The translations under genes and the position numbers were made by a program. Below the pieces are notes generated by a model. It was given only the letters and a program-made list of their open reading frames with translations, searched no databases and was not told where the DNA came from. From assembly GCA_947491225.1 (NCBI GenBank), contig CANLIE010000004.1, forward strand, positions 1-64,000: a DNA stretch of 64,000 nt, read 5' to 3'. Shown here in pieces: positions 1-11,241 of this stretch. This DNA is from an uncultured Cellulophaga sp. Lineage in GTDB: Bacteria; Bacteroidota; Bacteroidia; Flavobacteriales; Flavobacteriaceae. The stretch's first letter is position 1. Every line of letters starts with the position of its first letter.

Positions 1-327
1 GACTTAATATTTATACTTTTCTGTGTGATACTAGAATACTTAAACTGTAAAATTACATTCACAAAATAGTAGAAAAATCCTTAATTCCTGATTATAATAT
101 GTACGTTATCTAAAAACTTACATCTGATTTTTCATATGAGAATGAAAGAAAATTATACTTCTACAGGCTCAGCAACGCTATTGAGAATAGGTTTTAGCTC
201 TAAAATGCTAGTTTTTGACACAAAATTCTTATCAAAATTTTACTCAAACTAATGCATTTTCTGATGAATTGAACTCAGGTTCTTATATAAATATTCGCTT
301 TTTTTGTTGCAAGTCTACTTTGGTTGT
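1..327. other. Non-coding stretch left of the tRNA
   Basis: I see no credible gene here. The only structure found is one copy of a diverged intergenic repeat at about 191-315, described separately. The base composition is AT-rich, like other intergenic DNA in the window. Confidence 0.6.
191..315. repeat. Diverged intergenic repeat, copy 1
   Basis: This stretch aligns by eye with about 18128-18246, with blocks such as TCTTATCA-AATTTTA, TAATG-ATTT and GATGAAT-GAACTC-GGTT in the same order. I estimate roughly three quarters identity with short indels. Neither copy has an open reading frame, so it looks like a non-coding dispersed repeat or the fossil of a mobile element. Confidence 0.6.
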
Positions 328-372
328 CAAATAAAAACAGGACAACTTACAAAAATTTGCTATTGTCCTGTT
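328..372 (-). terminator. Terminator downstream of tRNA-Arg
   Basis: A perfect 10-bp inverted repeat (AACAGGACAA / TTGTCCTGTT, arms 336-345 and 363-372) is followed on the minus strand by a T-rich tail. It lies directly 3' of the tRNA on the same strand. Confidence 0.75.
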
Positions 373-375
373 GAG

Positions 376-449
376 TGACCCCGGAGGGATTCAAACCCCC
401 AACCCTCAGAGCCGAAATCTGATGCGCTATTCAGTTGCGCCACGGAGCC
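376..449 (-). tRNA. tRNA-Arg (anticodon TCG)
   Basis: The minus strand folds into a standard 74-nt cloverleaf. The acceptor arms are GGCTCCG and CGGGGTC, with the G-U pairs allowed in tRNA. The D stem is GCGC/GCGC, the anticodon stem TCAGA/TCTGA around loop TTTCGGC, and the T arm GGGGG-TTTGAAT-CCCTC. Loop positions 34-36 read TCG, which decodes CGA arginine. The discriminator base is A. CCA is not encoded, so it must be added after transcription. Confidence 0.95.
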
Positions 450-466
450 TAAATTAAATTAAAGAA

Positions 467-916
467 TTATACTAATTTATTTTTTACAATAGTAGAAATA
501 GTTTTACCGTCTGCCTTACCTGCTAATTGAGAAGATACCATACCCATAACTTTCCCCATATCTTTCATACCTTCTGCTCCTGTTTTGGCAATAACACTTT
601 CTACAACTTTTTCTATTTCTTCTTCTGATAATTGCTCTGGTAAGAACTGAGCAATAACTTCTGCCTGAGCCAATTCTGGCGCTGCTAAATCTTCCCTTTG
701 TTGCTCTATATATATTGCAGCACTATCCTTGCGCTGTTTTACAAGTTTTTGAATTATTTTTATTTCTTCTTCCTGAGTCAATTCTGTTTTTGCACCAGAT
801 TCTGTCTGTGCCATTAACAAAACAGATTTTATGGCTCGTAATGATTCCAATGCTACGCTATCTTTAGCTTTCATTGCTGTTTTCATTGCTGTCATTACAT
901 CTTGCTGTAAACTCAT
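467..916 (-). CDS. yqeY: GatB/YqeY domain protein
   Basis: The 149-residue product has the usual length and helical make-up of free-standing YqeY proteins. It starts with a long amphipathic helix (MSLQQDVMTAMKTAMKAKD) and ends with the Lys-rich C-terminus typical of the family. The domain resembles the tRNA-binding tail of GatB, the amidotransferase subunit that makes Gln-tRNA or Asn-tRNA. The precise role of the solitary protein is not established. It follows ftsZ on the same strand but is separated from it by a hairpin terminator, so it may be expressed independently. Its 3' end is 18 bases from the tRNA-Arg gene. The family assignment is firm. Confidence 0.93.
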   Translation of the reverse strand: MSLQQDVMTAMKTAMKAKDSVALESLRAIKSVLLMAQTESGAKTELTQEEEIKIIQKLVKQRKDSAAIYIEQQREDLAAPELAQAEVIAQFLPEQLSEEEIEKVVESVIAKTGAEGMKDMGKVMGMVSSQLAGKADGKTISTIVKNKLV

Positions 917-942
917 ACTATATATTTTAAGACTACGAAGAT

Positions 943-982
943 AAAAAAATAAACCCGAAAATGCTTATTGCTTTTCGGGTTT
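943..982 (-). terminator. Terminator after ftsZ
   Basis: The arms AAACCCGAAAA and CTTTTCGGGTTT (951-982) form a strong hairpin. On the minus strand it is followed by a T-rich run (943-950). It closes the division/cell-wall operon between ftsZ and yqeY. Confidence 0.85.
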
Positions 983-1007
983 ATGAAATTATAAATATGT
1001 ACTTACA

Positions 1008-2936
1008 TTAATCTACATTATCATGCAGAAAAGAATTATTGGAACGTAGTTGAATTTCGTCATTGCTATCTTCACTTAAAGTAGTTCTAGAAACCCTATT
1101 CTCTGGAGAATTCTGATTTAAATCTACTCCTTGACGTAAATAAGCTGGCTTGTTTTCCATATCATTTACATTGCTTATGCTATTCTTAAACTTATGATTA
1201 AAATCTTTTAATTTTCTTCTACGTTCATCTGCCCTGCCTTTTAACAATTTTTCTATAGGACTATTAATTGGATCTACTTCAACTTTTTCCGTTTCACTGA
1301 CATTTTCTTCTTTTGCTGTTATCTTTTTTTGAAAAACTAGTTCCTCTTCAACTATTTTAGATTTCACTTTTTCTGTTTTAGATTTTGCCTTGGTAAGTTC
1401 ATTTTCTAACTCCATATAATCATCTAGACTATATCTAGTCTCCCCTTCTTTATTATATTCCAAAACAGGTACAACTTCTGTATGTTCATTAACATCCATT
1501 TCATTTATGTTATCATCTAAACTAAAAGTAATTGTATGTTCTTTTTCTTCTTCCTCTTCATGTTTTGCTACTCTCTTGGGGATGTCAAAACTAAATGCAA
1601 ATTGATTTTCTTCTTTTTCTACTTTTATTTCTTCTGCATCAACAACATTTATATCTTTTACATCTACAATTACAAAATCATCTTCCTTGATATGATCAGC
1701 TACAACTTCATCATAAAATACATTAAAATTTTTGATGAAATTTGTCGTAGGTATTAAATCCATTTCTGGATCCTCATCTACTGACAAAGTATGCTTTACC
1801 ACTTTCTCTTTTACAGGGATAGCTTCTGGTTCTACTAATTCATAAACAACATTAGAATTTGAAGGAGTTAAATTATGTACTGCTTTTTGTTCATCTTCTA
1901 AGGTGTGAATTATTTTTTTAGATTCTGTATTTACAATATCGTCTTGTTGGTCTACATTAAATCCGGTGGCAATTACTGTTACTGCAATAGCATCACCAAG
2001 GTTTTCATCTTCACCAACACCCATTATTATATTTGCGCTATGGCCAGCTTCTGCTTGTATATGGTCATTAATTTCACCTATTTCGTCAATAGTTATTTCC
2101 TGAGCACCAGAAACTATTAGCAACAATACATTTTTAGCACCAGCTATTTTATTGTCATTTAACAATGGTGAATCTAATGCCTTCATAATGGCTTCTTGTG
2201 CTCTTGAAGATCCAGATGAGTTAGCTGAACCCATTATTGCTGTACCACTATTAGATAGCACTGTTTTTGCGTCGCGTAAATCTATGTTTTGTGTATAGTG
2301 ATGTGTAATAACTTCTGCAATACCTCTTGCTGCTGTTGCTAATACTTCATCTGCCTTTGAGAAACCAGCTTTAAAACCTAAATTACCGTATACTTCTCTA
2401 AGCTTATTATTATTAATTACAATTAATGAATCTACATTAGCACGAAGTTTTTCTATACCAGTCTGAGCTTGCTGACATCTCATTTTTCCTTCGAACAAAA
2501 AGGGCATTGTAACGATACCCACAGTTAGGATATCCATACCTTTAGCTTGTTTTGCTATAACTGGAGCCGCACCAGTACCTGTACCTCCTCCCATACCAGC
2601 GGTAATAAAAACCATTTTGGTATTCTTATCTAACATAGCCTTAATATCTTCCATACTTTCTATGGCTGCCTCTTCTCCTATTTCTGGATTTGCACCAGCA
2701 CCCAAACCTTCTGTTAACGTAACACCTAATCTAATTTTATTAGGCACACTACTATTATCCAGCGCTTGCGAATCTGTATTACAGACCACAAAATCTACTC
2801 CGTTTATACCAGCTTGAAACATATGGTTAATGGCATTACTACCACCACCTCCTACGCCAATGACTTTTATTACGTTACTCTGATTTTTAGGTAAATCAAA
2901 AGATATGCTACTTTCTAATTCAGTGTTCTTGCTCAT
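1008..2936 (-). CDS. ftsZ: Cell division protein FtsZ
   Basis: FtsZ is the tubulin-like GTPase that polymerises into the cytokinetic ring. The N-terminal GTPase domain covers roughly residues 20-335. It contains the glycine-rich nucleotide site ([14 protein letters not shown], about 27-39) and the tubulin signature GGGTGTG (116-122). Residues ~340-590 form a long, acidic, low-complexity linker. The conserved C-terminal FtsA-binding peptide is recognisable as PAYLRQ (597-602) and is followed by a further 40 residues. At 642 residues it is much longer than E. coli FtsZ (383), which is common in Bacteroidota, where the linker is expanded. It is the last gene of the cluster, 43 bp after ftsA. Confidence 0.98.
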   Translation of the reverse strand: MSKNTELESSISFDLPKNQSNVIKVIGVGGGGSNAINHMFQAGINGVDFVVCNTDSQALDNSSVPNKIRLGVTLTEGLGAGANPEIGEEAAIESMEDIKAMLDKNTKMVFITAGMGGGTGTGAAPVIAKQAKGMDILTVGIVTMPFLFEGKMRCQQAQTGIEKLRANVDSLIVINNNKLREVYGNLGFKAGFSKADEVLATAARGIAEVITHHYTQNIDLRDAKTVLSNSGTAIMGSANSSGSSRAQEAIMKALDSPLLNDNKIAGAKNVLLLIVSGAQEITIDEIGEINDHIQAEAGHSANIIMGVGEDENLGDAIAVTVIATGFNVDQQDDIVNTESKKIIHTLEDEQKAVHNLTPSNSNVVYELVEPEAIPVKEKVVKHTLSVDEDPEMDLIPTTNFIKNFNVFYDEVVADHIKEDDFVIVDVKDINVVDAEEIKVEKEENQFAFSFDIPKRVAKHEEEEEKEHTITFSLDDNINEMDVNEHTEVVPVLEYNKEGETRYSLDDYMELENELTKAKSKTEKVKSKIVEEELVFQKKITAKEENVSETEKVEVDPINSPIEKLLKGRADERRRKLKDFNHKFKNSISNVNDMENKPAYLRQGVDLNQNSPENRVSRTTLSEDSNDEIQLRSNNSFLHDNVD

Positions 2937-2979
2937 ACTGTTTTTTTACTGATTTATTTTTTTCAATTTTATCTATGCA

Positions 2980-4323
2980 TTATTCTGCATTATCCAAAAA
3001 GTCTTTCAACTTATCTGACCATTTTTCAAAAATGGATTTACGTTCTGTTTTTACTATTGCCTTTGCTGCCCCTGCATTGATTGTTGCTTCTTCGTAATTT
3101 CCTTGCTCGCTTACTATTTCCTCTTCTCTTTCTGCCTCTTCCTTTTCTGCCTTTTTCTTTGCATTGGCTTCTATTGCATTCATTAACAAACCTACACCAG
3201 TTGCATATAGAGGGCTTGCTATATCTTGATCAGAGTCACCTGCCAAATGTTCATTAGGATACCCTATCCTGGTATCCATACCAGTTATATATTCTACTAA
3301 TTGTTTTAGATGATTTAATTGGCTTCCTCCTCCTGTTAAAACAATACCTCCTATAAGCTTTTTCTTTTGGTCTTCATGGCCATAATTCTTTATTTCCATA
3401 TAAACCTGTTCTACAATCTCAACCACTCTGGCATGAATAATCTTAGAAAGGTTTTTTAGTGTAATTTCTTTTGGCTCTCTGCCTCTTAAACCTGGTATGG
3501 AAACAATTTCATTATCTTTATTCTCTCCTGGCCATGCTGAACCAAATTTTATTTTTAAAAGTTCTGCTTGCTTCTCAATTATGGAACAACCTTCTTTTAT
3601 GTCTTCTGTGATAACATTACCTCCAAAAGGAATAACAGCTGTATGACGAATAATACCATCTTTAAAAATAGCAACATCCGTTGTACCTCCTCCTATGTCT
3701 ATTAGAGCTACGCCAGCTTCTTTTTCTTCTTGGCTTAATACTGCATTTGCAGATGCTAAAGGTTCTAAGGTAATGCTACCCATATCTAACCCAGCACTCT
3801 TAATACACCTACCTACATTTTTAATGGAAGACACTTGCCCAACAACAACATGGAAATTGGCTTCTAGCCTGCCTCCATACATTCCTATAGGTTCTTTTAT
3901 CTCTGCCTGCCCATCTACTTTATATTCTTGTGGCAACACATGTATTATTTCTTCTCCAGGAAGCATTATTAACTTATATACTTGATTGCATAACCTATCT
4001 AAATCATCTTCATTTATAACCAATTCTGAGTCGCTCCTTGTAATGTAATCACTATGTTGTAAGCTACGGATGTGCTGCCCAGCAATACCAACAACAACAG
4101 AACTTATCTTTAGACCAGAATTAGCTTCTGCTTCTTCTACTGCCTGTTGAATAGATGTTATAGTTTGTGTTATATTATTTACCACACCTCTGTGAACACC
4201 TAAACTTTTAGATCTACCAATACCTAAAACTTCTATTTTACCATACTCATTCTCCTTACCTATTATGGCAACAATCTTGGTTGTTCCTATATCTAATCCT
4301 ACTGAATATTTAACTGGTTCCAT
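2980..4323 (-). CDS. ftsA: Cell division protein FtsA
   Basis: FtsA is the actin-like ATPase that ties FtsZ filaments to the membrane. The N-terminus carries the phosphate-1 motif of the actin fold (VGLDIGTTKIVAIIG, residues 8-22). A second phosphate motif (ALIDIGGGTTDVAIF) follows near residue 206, and an adenosine-type motif (GGIVLTGGGSQL) near 325. The extreme C-terminus (KSIFEKWSDKLKDFL) is an amphipathic helix of the kind that anchors FtsA to the membrane. Before it lies a Lys/Glu-rich stretch at about 385-415. It sits between ftsQ (3 bp away) and ftsZ, the classical order. Confidence 0.98.
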   Translation of the reverse strand: MEPVKYSVGLDIGTTKIVAIIGKENEYGKIEVLGIGRSKSLGVHRGVVNNITQTITSIQQAVEEAEANSGLKISSVVVGIAGQHIRSLQHSDYITRSDSELVINEDDLDRLCNQVYKLIMLPGEEIIHVLPQEYKVDGQAEIKEPIGMYGGRLEANFHVVVGQVSSIKNVGRCIKSAGLDMGSITLEPLASANAVLSQEEKEAGVALIDIGGGTTDVAIFKDGIIRHTAVIPFGGNVITEDIKEGCSIIEKQAELLKIKFGSAWPGENKDNEIVSIPGLRGREPKEITLKNLSKIIHARVVEIVEQVYMEIKNYGHEDQKKKLIGGIVLTGGGSQLNHLKQLVEYITGMDTRIGYPNEHLAGDSDQDIASPLYATGVGLLMNAIEANAKKKAEKEEAEREEEIVSEQGNYEEATINAGAAKAIVKTERKSIFEKWSDKLKDFLDNAE

Positions 4324-4326
4324 AAC

Positions 4327-5046
4327 TTATATTTTGGTGCACACAACTTGATTGTTGTACTCTAAACTAACTGTTTTATAGTTTTTTAAAGCTTTATCTT
4401 TTAATGCTTTCCTGTAAAAAGCCTTGTAATTATTAAACTTACCTTCTAGATTATCAACACTTCCTAAATTCACCACATAATCTTCTAATCGAAGTTTTAA
4501 CAGCAAATTATCTTTCTTTGTTATGTGAATGCCTATGATATTTTTTTTAAGAAATTCATCTGCATTCATAAACTGTAAAATTTCATAACAATTTTTTAAG
4601 CTTTCATCTGTAATCTTACCTGTAATCATTGGCACTCTTGCAGAATAATTCTTAGACAACGGCATACGTTTACCCTCATCATCCAAATAAAACTTGGAAT
4701 ACCCTTCTATACGCCCTAAAGGTTTACGTTGAACAATTTTAGATGTAAGCTCCCCATTTACAGTGAGATAAACCTGAGCACTTTTAACCATTTCATTGGT
4801 TTCTAAAACTTTTTCTACAGTATTCAAAACTAGCGCATCTTTTGGCACGTTTTTAAGGCTGCCCAAATTTTGTATTAACAATTTATTAACCATTTGCTGC
4901 GTAATAAATAAATTGTCTTCTCCAACGAATTCTACTTTCGAATTTTTTATTCTTTTGGCTTCATTTCTAAAACCTGAAAAAGCGTAAACACCTGACAACA
5001 AGACTAAAAGAAAACAAAACTTTATGTAATTCCAATTTATTCTCAT
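4327..5046 (-). CDS. ftsQ: Cell division protein FtsQ
   Basis: This is a bitopic divisome protein linking early and late division proteins. One membrane segment lies near the N-terminus (about residues 7-24) after a short cytoplasmic tail. The remainder is predicted periplasmic, with a POTRA-like region at about 30-105 and the beta domain after it. Sequence conservation in this family is low, so the assignment rests on length (239 aa), topology and position between murC and ftsA. Its start codon overlaps the murC stop by 4 bp, suggesting translational coupling. Confidence 0.93.
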   Translation of the reverse strand: MRINWNYIKFCFLLVLLSGVYAFSGFRNEAKRIKNSKVEFVGEDNLFITQQMVNKLLIQNLGSLKNVPKDALVLNTVEKVLETNEMVKSAQVYLTVNGELTSKIVQRKPLGRIEGYSKFYLDDEGKRMPLSKNYSARVPMITGKITDESLKNCYEILQFMNADEFLKKNIIGIHITKKDNLLLKLRLEDYVVNLGSVDNLEGKFNNYKAFYRKALKDKALKNYKTVSLEYNNQVVCTKI

Positions 5047-6389
5047 ACTTCAAAAGCGTTTTTCATTTTTATGACTTCCTGACCAATATCACCAGCTCCC
5101 ATTGCCACAAGTACTTCTGGGTCTTGATTTTTAATTTCTTTTATCAAATTTATTTTTGTACAGATTTTTTTATTTGGATTTTTTATCTTCCCCAGTAGCC
5201 ATTCTGATGTAACACCCTCTATAGGTTCCTCTCTAGCTGGATATATATCTAATAAAATTATGCTTTGAAATTGCGACAAACTAGCCGCAAAATCATCTAT
5301 AAAATCTCTAGTTCTAGAAAACAAATGCGGCTGAAAAACAGCAACTGTTTTTTTGTTGGGGTGCATTTCTGAAACAGCATCATATACTGCATTTATTTCT
5401 GTGGGGTGGTGTGCATAATCATCTATAAAAATAAAATCATCTCTCTTTATACGATATGAAAACCTACGTTCTACACCTTTAAATGTTGCTAATTCCGCAG
5501 CCACAACCTCAGGAGATTTGCCAGCTTCCAAAGCCATTGCAAATGCAACCAACCCATTTAATAAATTATGCCTTCCTGGCTTATTAAATTTTACACCCTT
5601 TAATAAAACATCTGGTGTTTTTATTGAAAACACATACGAACCATTATCTATTTCAATATCAGAAATACAATAATCAGAATTATCTTCTATACCATATGTA
5701 ATACCACCTAAAGGCAACCCTTTGCGAACAAATAATTTACCGTTTGGTTTTAACCTGTCTACATAAGCAGCAAAAGCATCTTTTAAATCTTCACCTGTAC
5801 CATAAATATCTAAATGATCTGAATCCATAGAAGTAATACATGCAACATTTGGAGATAATCTTAAAAAGGAACGATCAAACTCATCTGCTTCAACAACAGA
5901 ATACTCAGTGCCTTCAAGTAAAAAATTGCTATTAAAATCTTCTGATATACCTCCTAAAAATGCAGTAATTGGAGTTCCTGTAGCATATAACAAATGTGCT
6001 AAAATACTAGATGTTGTTGTTTTTCCATGCGTGCCAGCCACACCAAAACAAAATGTGTTTTCTGTAATAATACCCAGCACCTCAGATCTCTTTTTAACAC
6101 TAAAACCATTAGATAAATAATAATTTAATTCTATATGGCTTTTTGGCAACGCTGGTGTGTACACCACTAATGTATTTTTTAGATTTTTATATCCATTTGG
6201 AATATCAGAAATTTGATCTGTATAATGAATTTCTATGCCAGAAGCAGAAAGTTCTTCAGTTAAAGGAGTTTTTGTCTTATCATAGCCCGCAACCTCTTTT
6301 CCAATAAATTTAAAATAACGAGCTAAAGCAGACATTCCAATGCCTCCTATACCTAGAAAATAAACACTATGTATATCTTTTAAATTCAT
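5043..6389 (-). CDS. murC: UDP-N-acetylmuramate--L-alanine ligase
   Basis: MurC adds the first amino acid, L-Ala, to UDP-MurNAc in the cytoplasm. The N-terminal UDP-binding Rossmann motif reads [15 protein letters not shown] (10-24). The ATP-binding P-loop of Mur ligases is GTHGKTTT (119-126), and the family's conserved HHPTEI motif lies in the C-terminal half. The length (448 aa) is standard. It overlaps ftsQ by 4 bp downstream and murG by 4 bp upstream, consistent with one co-translated operon. Confidence 0.98.
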   Translation of the reverse strand: MNLKDIHSVYFLGIGGIGMSALARYFKFIGKEVAGYDKTKTPLTEELSASGIEIHYTDQISDIPNGYKNLKNTLVVYTPALPKSHIELNYYLSNGFSVKKRSEVLGIITENTFCFGVAGTHGKTTTSSILAHLLYATGTPITAFLGGISEDFNSNFLLEGTEYSVVEADEFDRSFLRLSPNVACITSMDSDHLDIYGTGEDLKDAFAAYVDRLKPNGKLFVRKGLPLGGITYGIEDNSDYCISDIEIDNGSYVFSIKTPDVLLKGVKFNKPGRHNLLNGLVAFAMALEAGKSPEVVAAELATFKGVERRFSYRIKRDDFIFIDDYAHHPTEINAVYDAVSEMHPNKKTVAVFQPHLFSRTRDFIDDFAASLSQFQSIILLDIYPAREEPIEGVTSEWLLGKIKNPNKKICTKINLIKEIKNQDPEVLVAMGAGDIGQEVIKMKNAFEV

Positions 6390-7477
6390 TTCTTAATTAA
6401 CTTTTCCACTTCCAAAGCAATATTTTTCGTTGCATTTGGCAATGCTTGCTTTTTTATATTTTTACCCAATTCTAACTGTCTTTCCTTATTACTTAACAAC
6501 TCTTTAAAAACAGTTTTAAAATTAGCTTCTAAATCTTTTTCTTTTATTAACACAGCAGCATCTTTGTCTGTATATGCCATTGCATTTTTGGTCTGATGAT
6601 CTTCTGCTACATTTGGTGATGGTATAAACACAACGGGCTTACCCACTATACTTAATTCTGACACAGAACCTGCGCCTGCCCTAGATATTATGACATCTGC
6701 TGCTGCGTAAGCAAAATCCATCTTATTTAAAAAATCAAATACCAAAACATCTTTTGTCTGGTAAGATTTATACTCATCATAATACAGCTTACCACACTGC
6801 CAAACTATTTGCACATCTAAAGATGAAAATAAAGACAACTGCTCTTTTACAAGCATATTTATTCTTTTTGCACCTAGACTACCACCTAAAATAAGCAATA
6901 CAGGTTTTTCTGGTTTCAATCCAAAAAACGCCAATGCTTCTTCTTTAGACACTTTCATTTCAACCAAATCCTTACGTACAGGATTGCCAGTTTTTACTAT
7001 TTTATTTGCTGGAAAAAAACGTTCCATACCATCATAAGCTACACAAATTTTCTTTACTTTATTTGCCAATAATTTATTGGTAATACCTGCATAAGAATTT
7101 TGTTCTTGTAACACGCAAGGAATGTTTTTACTTGCCGCCATACGTAATAAAGGACCACTTGCAAAACCTCCTGTGCCTATTACTACGTCTGGCTTAAACT
7201 TTTTTACTATACTATTAGCCTTTAACAGGCTACTAATTAATTTAAAAGGAAAAAGTATATTCTTTAACGTTAACTTACGCTGCAATCCAGAAATCCACAA
7301 TCCTTGTATAATATAACCTGCTTGTGGTACTTTTTCCATTTCCATCCTGTCTTTTGCACCCACAAATAGGAACTCTGCATTAGGATACATTTCTTTTAAC
7401 TGGTTTGCTATTGCTATTGCCGGATAAATATGTCCGCCAGTTCCTCCCCCTGATACTATAAATCTATAGTTGTCCAC
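6386..7477 (-). CDS. murG: Lipid II synthase, GlcNAc transferase MurG
   Basis: MurG transfers GlcNAc from UDP-GlcNAc to lipid I at the inner face of the membrane to make lipid II. The N-terminal glycine-rich motif [16 protein letters not shown] (9-24) contacts the acceptor. A second glycine-rich stretch ([13 protein letters not shown]) follows the domain boundary, and the UDP-GlcNAc pocket is marked by [11 protein letters not shown]. At 363 residues the length is normal. The start codon overlaps the end of ftsW by 14 bp. Confidence 0.98.
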   Translation of the reverse strand: MDNYRFIVSGGGTGGHIYPAIAIANQLKEMYPNAEFLFVGAKDRMEMEKVPQAGYIIQGLWISGLQRKLTLKNILFPFKLISSLLKANSIVKKFKPDVVIGTGGFASGPLLRMAASKNIPCVLQEQNSYAGITNKLLANKVKKICVAYDGMERFFPANKIVKTGNPVRKDLVEMKVSKEEALAFFGLKPEKPVLLILGGSLGAKRINMLVKEQLSLFSSLDVQIVWQCGKLYYDEYKSYQTKDVLVFDFLNKMDFAYAAADVIISRAGAGSVSELSIVGKPVVFIPSPNVAEDHQTKNAMAYTDKDAAVLIKEKDLEANFKTVFKELLSNKERQLELGKNIKKQALPNATKNIALEVEKLIKK

Positions 7478-8657
7478 TTAATATTTCTAAAGGATTAGTT
7501 TCATCTATAATTTCCGATTCTTCTTCTGTTTTCTTGTTACTGGCACTAAGCACAATACCAATAGCTAAGCAGGTCATCCAAATAGATGTACCACCACTAC
7601 TTATGAGCGGCAACGTTTGTCCTGTTACTGGAAACAACTCCACAGCTACAGCCATATTTATAAATGCCTGAAAAACAATAGGTAAGCCAACTCCTACTAC
7701 TAACAGCTTACCAAACACAGTTGAATTTGCATTTGCAACAACAACTATTCTAAACAATAATAAGAGATAAAAAAACATTAATACTAAACCTCCAACCAAA
7801 CCATATTCTTCAACAATAATTGCATATATAAAATCTGAAGAACTCTGTGGTAAAAAATTCTTTTGTACACTTTTTCCTGAGCCTTTGCCTACAATACCGC
7901 CAGAAGCAATAGCTATCTTGGCACGCTCTATCTGGTAGTCTTCTTCAGAATCTACACCGTTAAAAAAATTAGTTACTCTGTTTTCCCATGTATCTATCCT
8001 ATTGTCAAATAAATCTGGAACTGCTTTAGCTATAAGAATAAATAAAGCTAAACTTGCAATTCCTGTACCTACAATCATCACTAAATATTTTATTGGATAC
8101 CCTCCTAAAAAGGTTAACATAAGCACCATAAAAAATATGATAGCCGCAGTTGAAAAGTTAGCAGGCAAGATTAATACTATTACCAAAAATACTGGAAGCC
8201 ATAATGGCAAAACACTATCTTTAAAAGTAATTACACTATCCTTTACTTTTGCTAAATAACGAGCTACATATACCATTAAAACAACTGCTGCCAATGTAGA
8301 AGTCTGAAACGAAAAACCTACAAACGGAATATTTATCCATCTACTTGCATTAGCCCCTCCAATTGTTTTGCCCTGCGCCAAAGTATACACTAGCAACAAC
8401 AATACCAAAGGCATCGCTATCATTGATAATCCTTTAAAAAAGTGCATTGGAATTTTATGCACTCCATATATAATACCAAAACCTAACAACAACAAAAACC
8501 CATGTTTTATTAAATGACTTATTGTTGTACCATTACCAACTACATAAACCAAGTTGCTACTAGCACTATAAACGGGCAGAAATGAAAATAGAGCCAATAG
8601 GGCAACAATACCCCAAATAGCCTTATCTCCGTTTATTTTTTTGATAAAATTAAACAC
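7464..8657 (-). CDS. ftsW: Septal peptidoglycan polymerase FtsW (SEDS family)
   Basis: FtsW is a polytopic SEDS glycosyltransferase that polymerises lipid II with its partner transpeptidase FtsI. The product is very hydrophobic, with about ten membrane segments. SEDS landmarks include [13 protein letters not shown] in the first half, [18 protein letters not shown] in the large loop, and the C-terminal [15 protein letters not shown] motif. The 397-residue length fits. It lies between murD and murG in the cluster, which separates it from RodA paralogues. Confidence 0.97.
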   Translation of the reverse strand: MFNFIKKINGDKAIWGIVALLALFSFLPVYSASSNLVYVVGNGTTISHLIKHGFLLLLGFGIIYGVHKIPMHFFKGLSMIAMPLVLLLLVYTLAQGKTIGGANASRWINIPFVGFSFQTSTLAAVVLMVYVARYLAKVKDSVITFKDSVLPLWLPVFLVIVLILPANFSTAAIIFFMVLMLTFLGGYPIKYLVMIVGTGIASLALFILIAKAVPDLFDNRIDTWENRVTNFFNGVDSEEDYQIERAKIAIASGGIVGKGSGKSVQKNFLPQSSSDFIYAIIVEEYGLVGGLVLMFFYLLLLFRIVVVANANSTVFGKLLVVGVGLPIVFQAFINMAVAVELFPVTGQTLPLISSGGTSIWMTCLAIGIVLSASNKKTEEESEIIDETNPLEILSGQL

Positions 8658-8659
8658 CC

Positions 8660-9994
8660 TTATAATTTTTTAACTGCAGTTTTAAATTGGTTTCCCCTGT
8701 CTTCATAATCATCAAACAAATCAAAACTAGCACACGCAGGAGATAGTAATACTGTATCTCCACGCTTACCAATTTTATATGCTACTTTTACAGCTTCATC
8801 CATAGCACAAGTTTCTACTATTAAATCTACAACATTGCCAAATGCTTCTATAATTTTAGAATTATCAATACCCAAACATACAATTGCTTTTACCTTTTCT
8901 CTCACTAAAGGCATTAATGACTTATAATCATTTCCTTTATCGACACCACCAACAATCCAAACAGTTGGTGCTTTCATACTTTCCAACGCATAATATGTAG
9001 CATTGACATTGGTTGCCTTAGAGTCATTCACATATTGAACATGTGCAATTTTCAATACACTCTCTAAACGATGGGGTGCTCCTTGAAAATTTTCAATACT
9101 TGCTCTTATGGTAGCCTTTCTTATTTTTATTAATTTAGCTGCTGCTGTTGCTGCCATAGTATTTTTAAGATTGTGCTTTCCTTCTAAAGCTAAGTTATTT
9201 GTCATCATCTGTATTGTATTATTTTGAGTCGTTATATTTATTTTACCATCCTTAAGACATACCCCTTCTTCAACCTCATTTTTAATTGAAAAAGGTATTA
9301 ATTTTGATTTTACTGGATGCCTTTTTAACCAATCTACCAACGCATCATCATCCGCATCATAGATTAAAAAATCTTCCTTGGTTTGATTTTGTGCTATTTT
9401 AAATTTTGATGCTTTATAGTTATCAAAATTATAATTATACCTATCTAAATGATCTGGTGTAATATTGGTAATTATGGCTATATGCGGTTTAAAATCTAGT
9501 ATTCCGTCTAACTGAAAACTACTAATCTCTAACACATAATAATCAAAATTACTTTCTGCTACCATCTTGGCATAACTATCGCCTATGTTTCCTGCCATAC
9601 CCACATTAATACCATCTTCTTTTAAGATATGATTTACCAACATTGTGGTAGTTGTTTTTCCGTTACTTCCTGTTATTCCTATTATTATTGCATTTGTATA
9701 TTTAGAAGCAAATTCAATTTCAGAAATCACAGGAATATTTAATTCAATCAATTTTTGCACCAACGCCACTTTATCTGGTATTCCAGGGCTTTTCATAACT
9801 ACATTAGCATTTAAAATTTTAGCTTCTGTATGTTTTTCTTCTTCCCAGTCTATTTTAAAATGTTTAAGAACTTTTTTATATTTTTCTTTTATCTTTCCTT
9901 TGTCAGATACAAAAACATCATATCCTTTTTTTTGTCCTAAAAGCGCTGTTCCTATACCACTTTCTCCCCCACCAAGTATCACCAATCTTTTCAC
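8660..9994 (-). CDS. murD: UDP-N-acetylmuramoylalanine--D-glutamate ligase
   Basis: MurD adds D-Glu to UDP-MurNAc-L-Ala. The N-terminal Rossmann motif is LVILGGGESGIGTALLG (4-20) and the ATP P-loop is GSNGKTTT (109-116). The Mur ligase central signature NITPDHLDRY and the C-terminal motif LSPACASFDLFDDYEDRG are both present. The 444-residue length is standard. It abuts mraY with no gap and ftsW with 2 bp. Confidence 0.98.
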   Translation of the reverse strand: MKRLVILGGGESGIGTALLGQKKGYDVFVSDKGKIKEKYKKVLKHFKIDWEEEKHTEAKILNANVVMKSPGIPDKVALVQKLIELNIPVISEIEFASKYTNAIIIGITGSNGKTTTTMLVNHILKEDGINVGMAGNIGDSYAKMVAESNFDYYVLEISSFQLDGILDFKPHIAIITNITPDHLDRYNYNFDNYKASKFKIAQNQTKEDFLIYDADDDALVDWLKRHPVKSKLIPFSIKNEVEEGVCLKDGKINITTQNNTIQMMTNNLALEGKHNLKNTMAATAAAKLIKIRKATIRASIENFQGAPHRLESVLKIAHVQYVNDSKATNVNATYYALESMKAPTVWIVGGVDKGNDYKSLMPLVREKVKAIVCLGIDNSKIIEAFGNVVDLIVETCAMDEAVKVAYKIGKRGDTVLLSPACASFDLFDDYEDRGNQFKTAVKKL

Positions 9995-11218
9995 TTATCT
10001 TACCTTTAAGGTTACAAATGTTATAATTGCAAGTAAAATGCTAACAATCCAGAAACGAGTTACTATTTTACTTTCATGGTGTCCTTTTTTTTGATAATGA
10101 TGATGTAGGGGCGCCATTAAAAAAATACGTTTCCCTTCACCAGTCCTTTTCTTTGTGTATTTAAAATATGCCACCTGAAGCATTACTGATATAGATTCTG
10201 CAAAGAAAATTCCACACAACACAGGAATAATTAATTCTTTTCTAATGATAATGGCAATTACAGCAATTACTCCGCCTATGGTTAAACTACCTGTATCTCC
10301 CATAAAAACGGATGCAGGAAAAGCATTATACCACAAGAACCCAATTAAGGCTCCAACAAAGGCAGCAATGAACACTACAAGTTCTCCAGATCTAGGTATA
10401 AACATAATATCTAAATAATCTGAAAAAATAATATTACCAGACACCCAAGCAAAAATTCCTAACGTGAGTACTATTATTGCAGATGTGCCTGCTGCAAGAC
10501 CGTCTATACCATCTGTTAGGTTTGCACCATTAGACACTGCTGTTACTATTAACATTACAATTGGAATAAAGATTAACCAGGCATAATCTGCAGCTCCATC
10601 ACCCATCCATGAAATAAAAGCCGTATAATCTAATTCATTATTTTTCACTAATGGCACTGTAGTTTTCATTGATTTTATTTCAGGTACAGCTATTGGAGTA
10701 ACATTAGATCCTTTTTGAACAATACCCACAATAGCATTTTCCTTGATAGTAACTTCTGGATGAAAATAAAGTGTAGCTCCCACAATTAAACCAAGTACAA
10801 CCTGGCCTAATATTTTAAATTTCCCCTTTAATCCTTCTTTGTCTTTTTTAAATATTTTTATGTAGTCATCTATGAACCCAATAGTCCCCATCCAAAGTGT
10901 GGTGACTATCAACAAAATGATGTATAAATTATCTAACCTTGCAAACAACAATACTGGTATTAAAGTAGCTAGGATAATTATTAGACCTCCCATAGTAGGC
11001 GTACCTGCTTTTTGTTTTTGCCCATCTAACCCTAAATCCCGTACTGTTTCACCTATTTGCTTTTTTTGAAGAAAAAGAATTATTTTTTTACCATAAACAG
11101 TTGCTATTAATAACGAAACCATAACTGCCATAGCAGCCCTAAATGTTATGAATTGGAACAAGGTTGCTCCAGGTAATTGGTATTCTTTTTCTAAAAACTC
11201 AAATAAATAATATAACAT
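9995..11218 (-). CDS. mraY: Phospho-N-acetylmuramoyl-pentapeptide transferase MraY
   Basis: MraY is an integral membrane enzyme that moves phospho-MurNAc-pentapeptide onto undecaprenyl phosphate to form lipid I. About ten membrane segments are visible. The catalytic [19 protein letters not shown] motif and the [12 protein letters not shown] motif are intact, as is the C-terminal [10 protein letters not shown] histidine motif. The protein is 407 residues against ~360 in E. coli. The extra length is a soluble insert around residues 150-200, a common difference in Bacteroidota. Confidence 0.98.
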   Translation of the reverse strand: MLYYLFEFLEKEYQLPGATLFQFITFRAAMAVMVSLLIATVYGKKIILFLQKKQIGETVRDLGLDGQKQKAGTPTMGGLIIILATLIPVLLFARLDNLYIILLIVTTLWMGTIGFIDDYIKIFKKDKEGLKGKFKILGQVVLGLIVGATLYFHPEVTIKENAIVGIVQKGSNVTPIAVPEIKSMKTTVPLVKNNELDYTAFISWMGDGAADYAWLIFIPIVMLIVTAVSNGANLTDGIDGLAAGTSAIIVLTLGIFAWVSGNIIFSDYLDIMFIPRSGELVVFIAAFVGALIGFLWYNAFPASVFMGDTGSLTIGGVIAVIAIIIRKELIIPVLCGIFFAESISVMLQVAYFKYTKKRTGEGKRIFLMAPLHHHYQKKGHHESKIVTRFWIVSILLAIITFVTLKVR

Positions 11219-11241
11219 ATAACATTTCTTATCTTATTGAT

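Noticed and set aside
1536-2120. Plus-strand ORFs opposite ftsZ
   Set aside because: They are Phe/Tyr/Ile-rich antisense shadows of a well-conserved gene.
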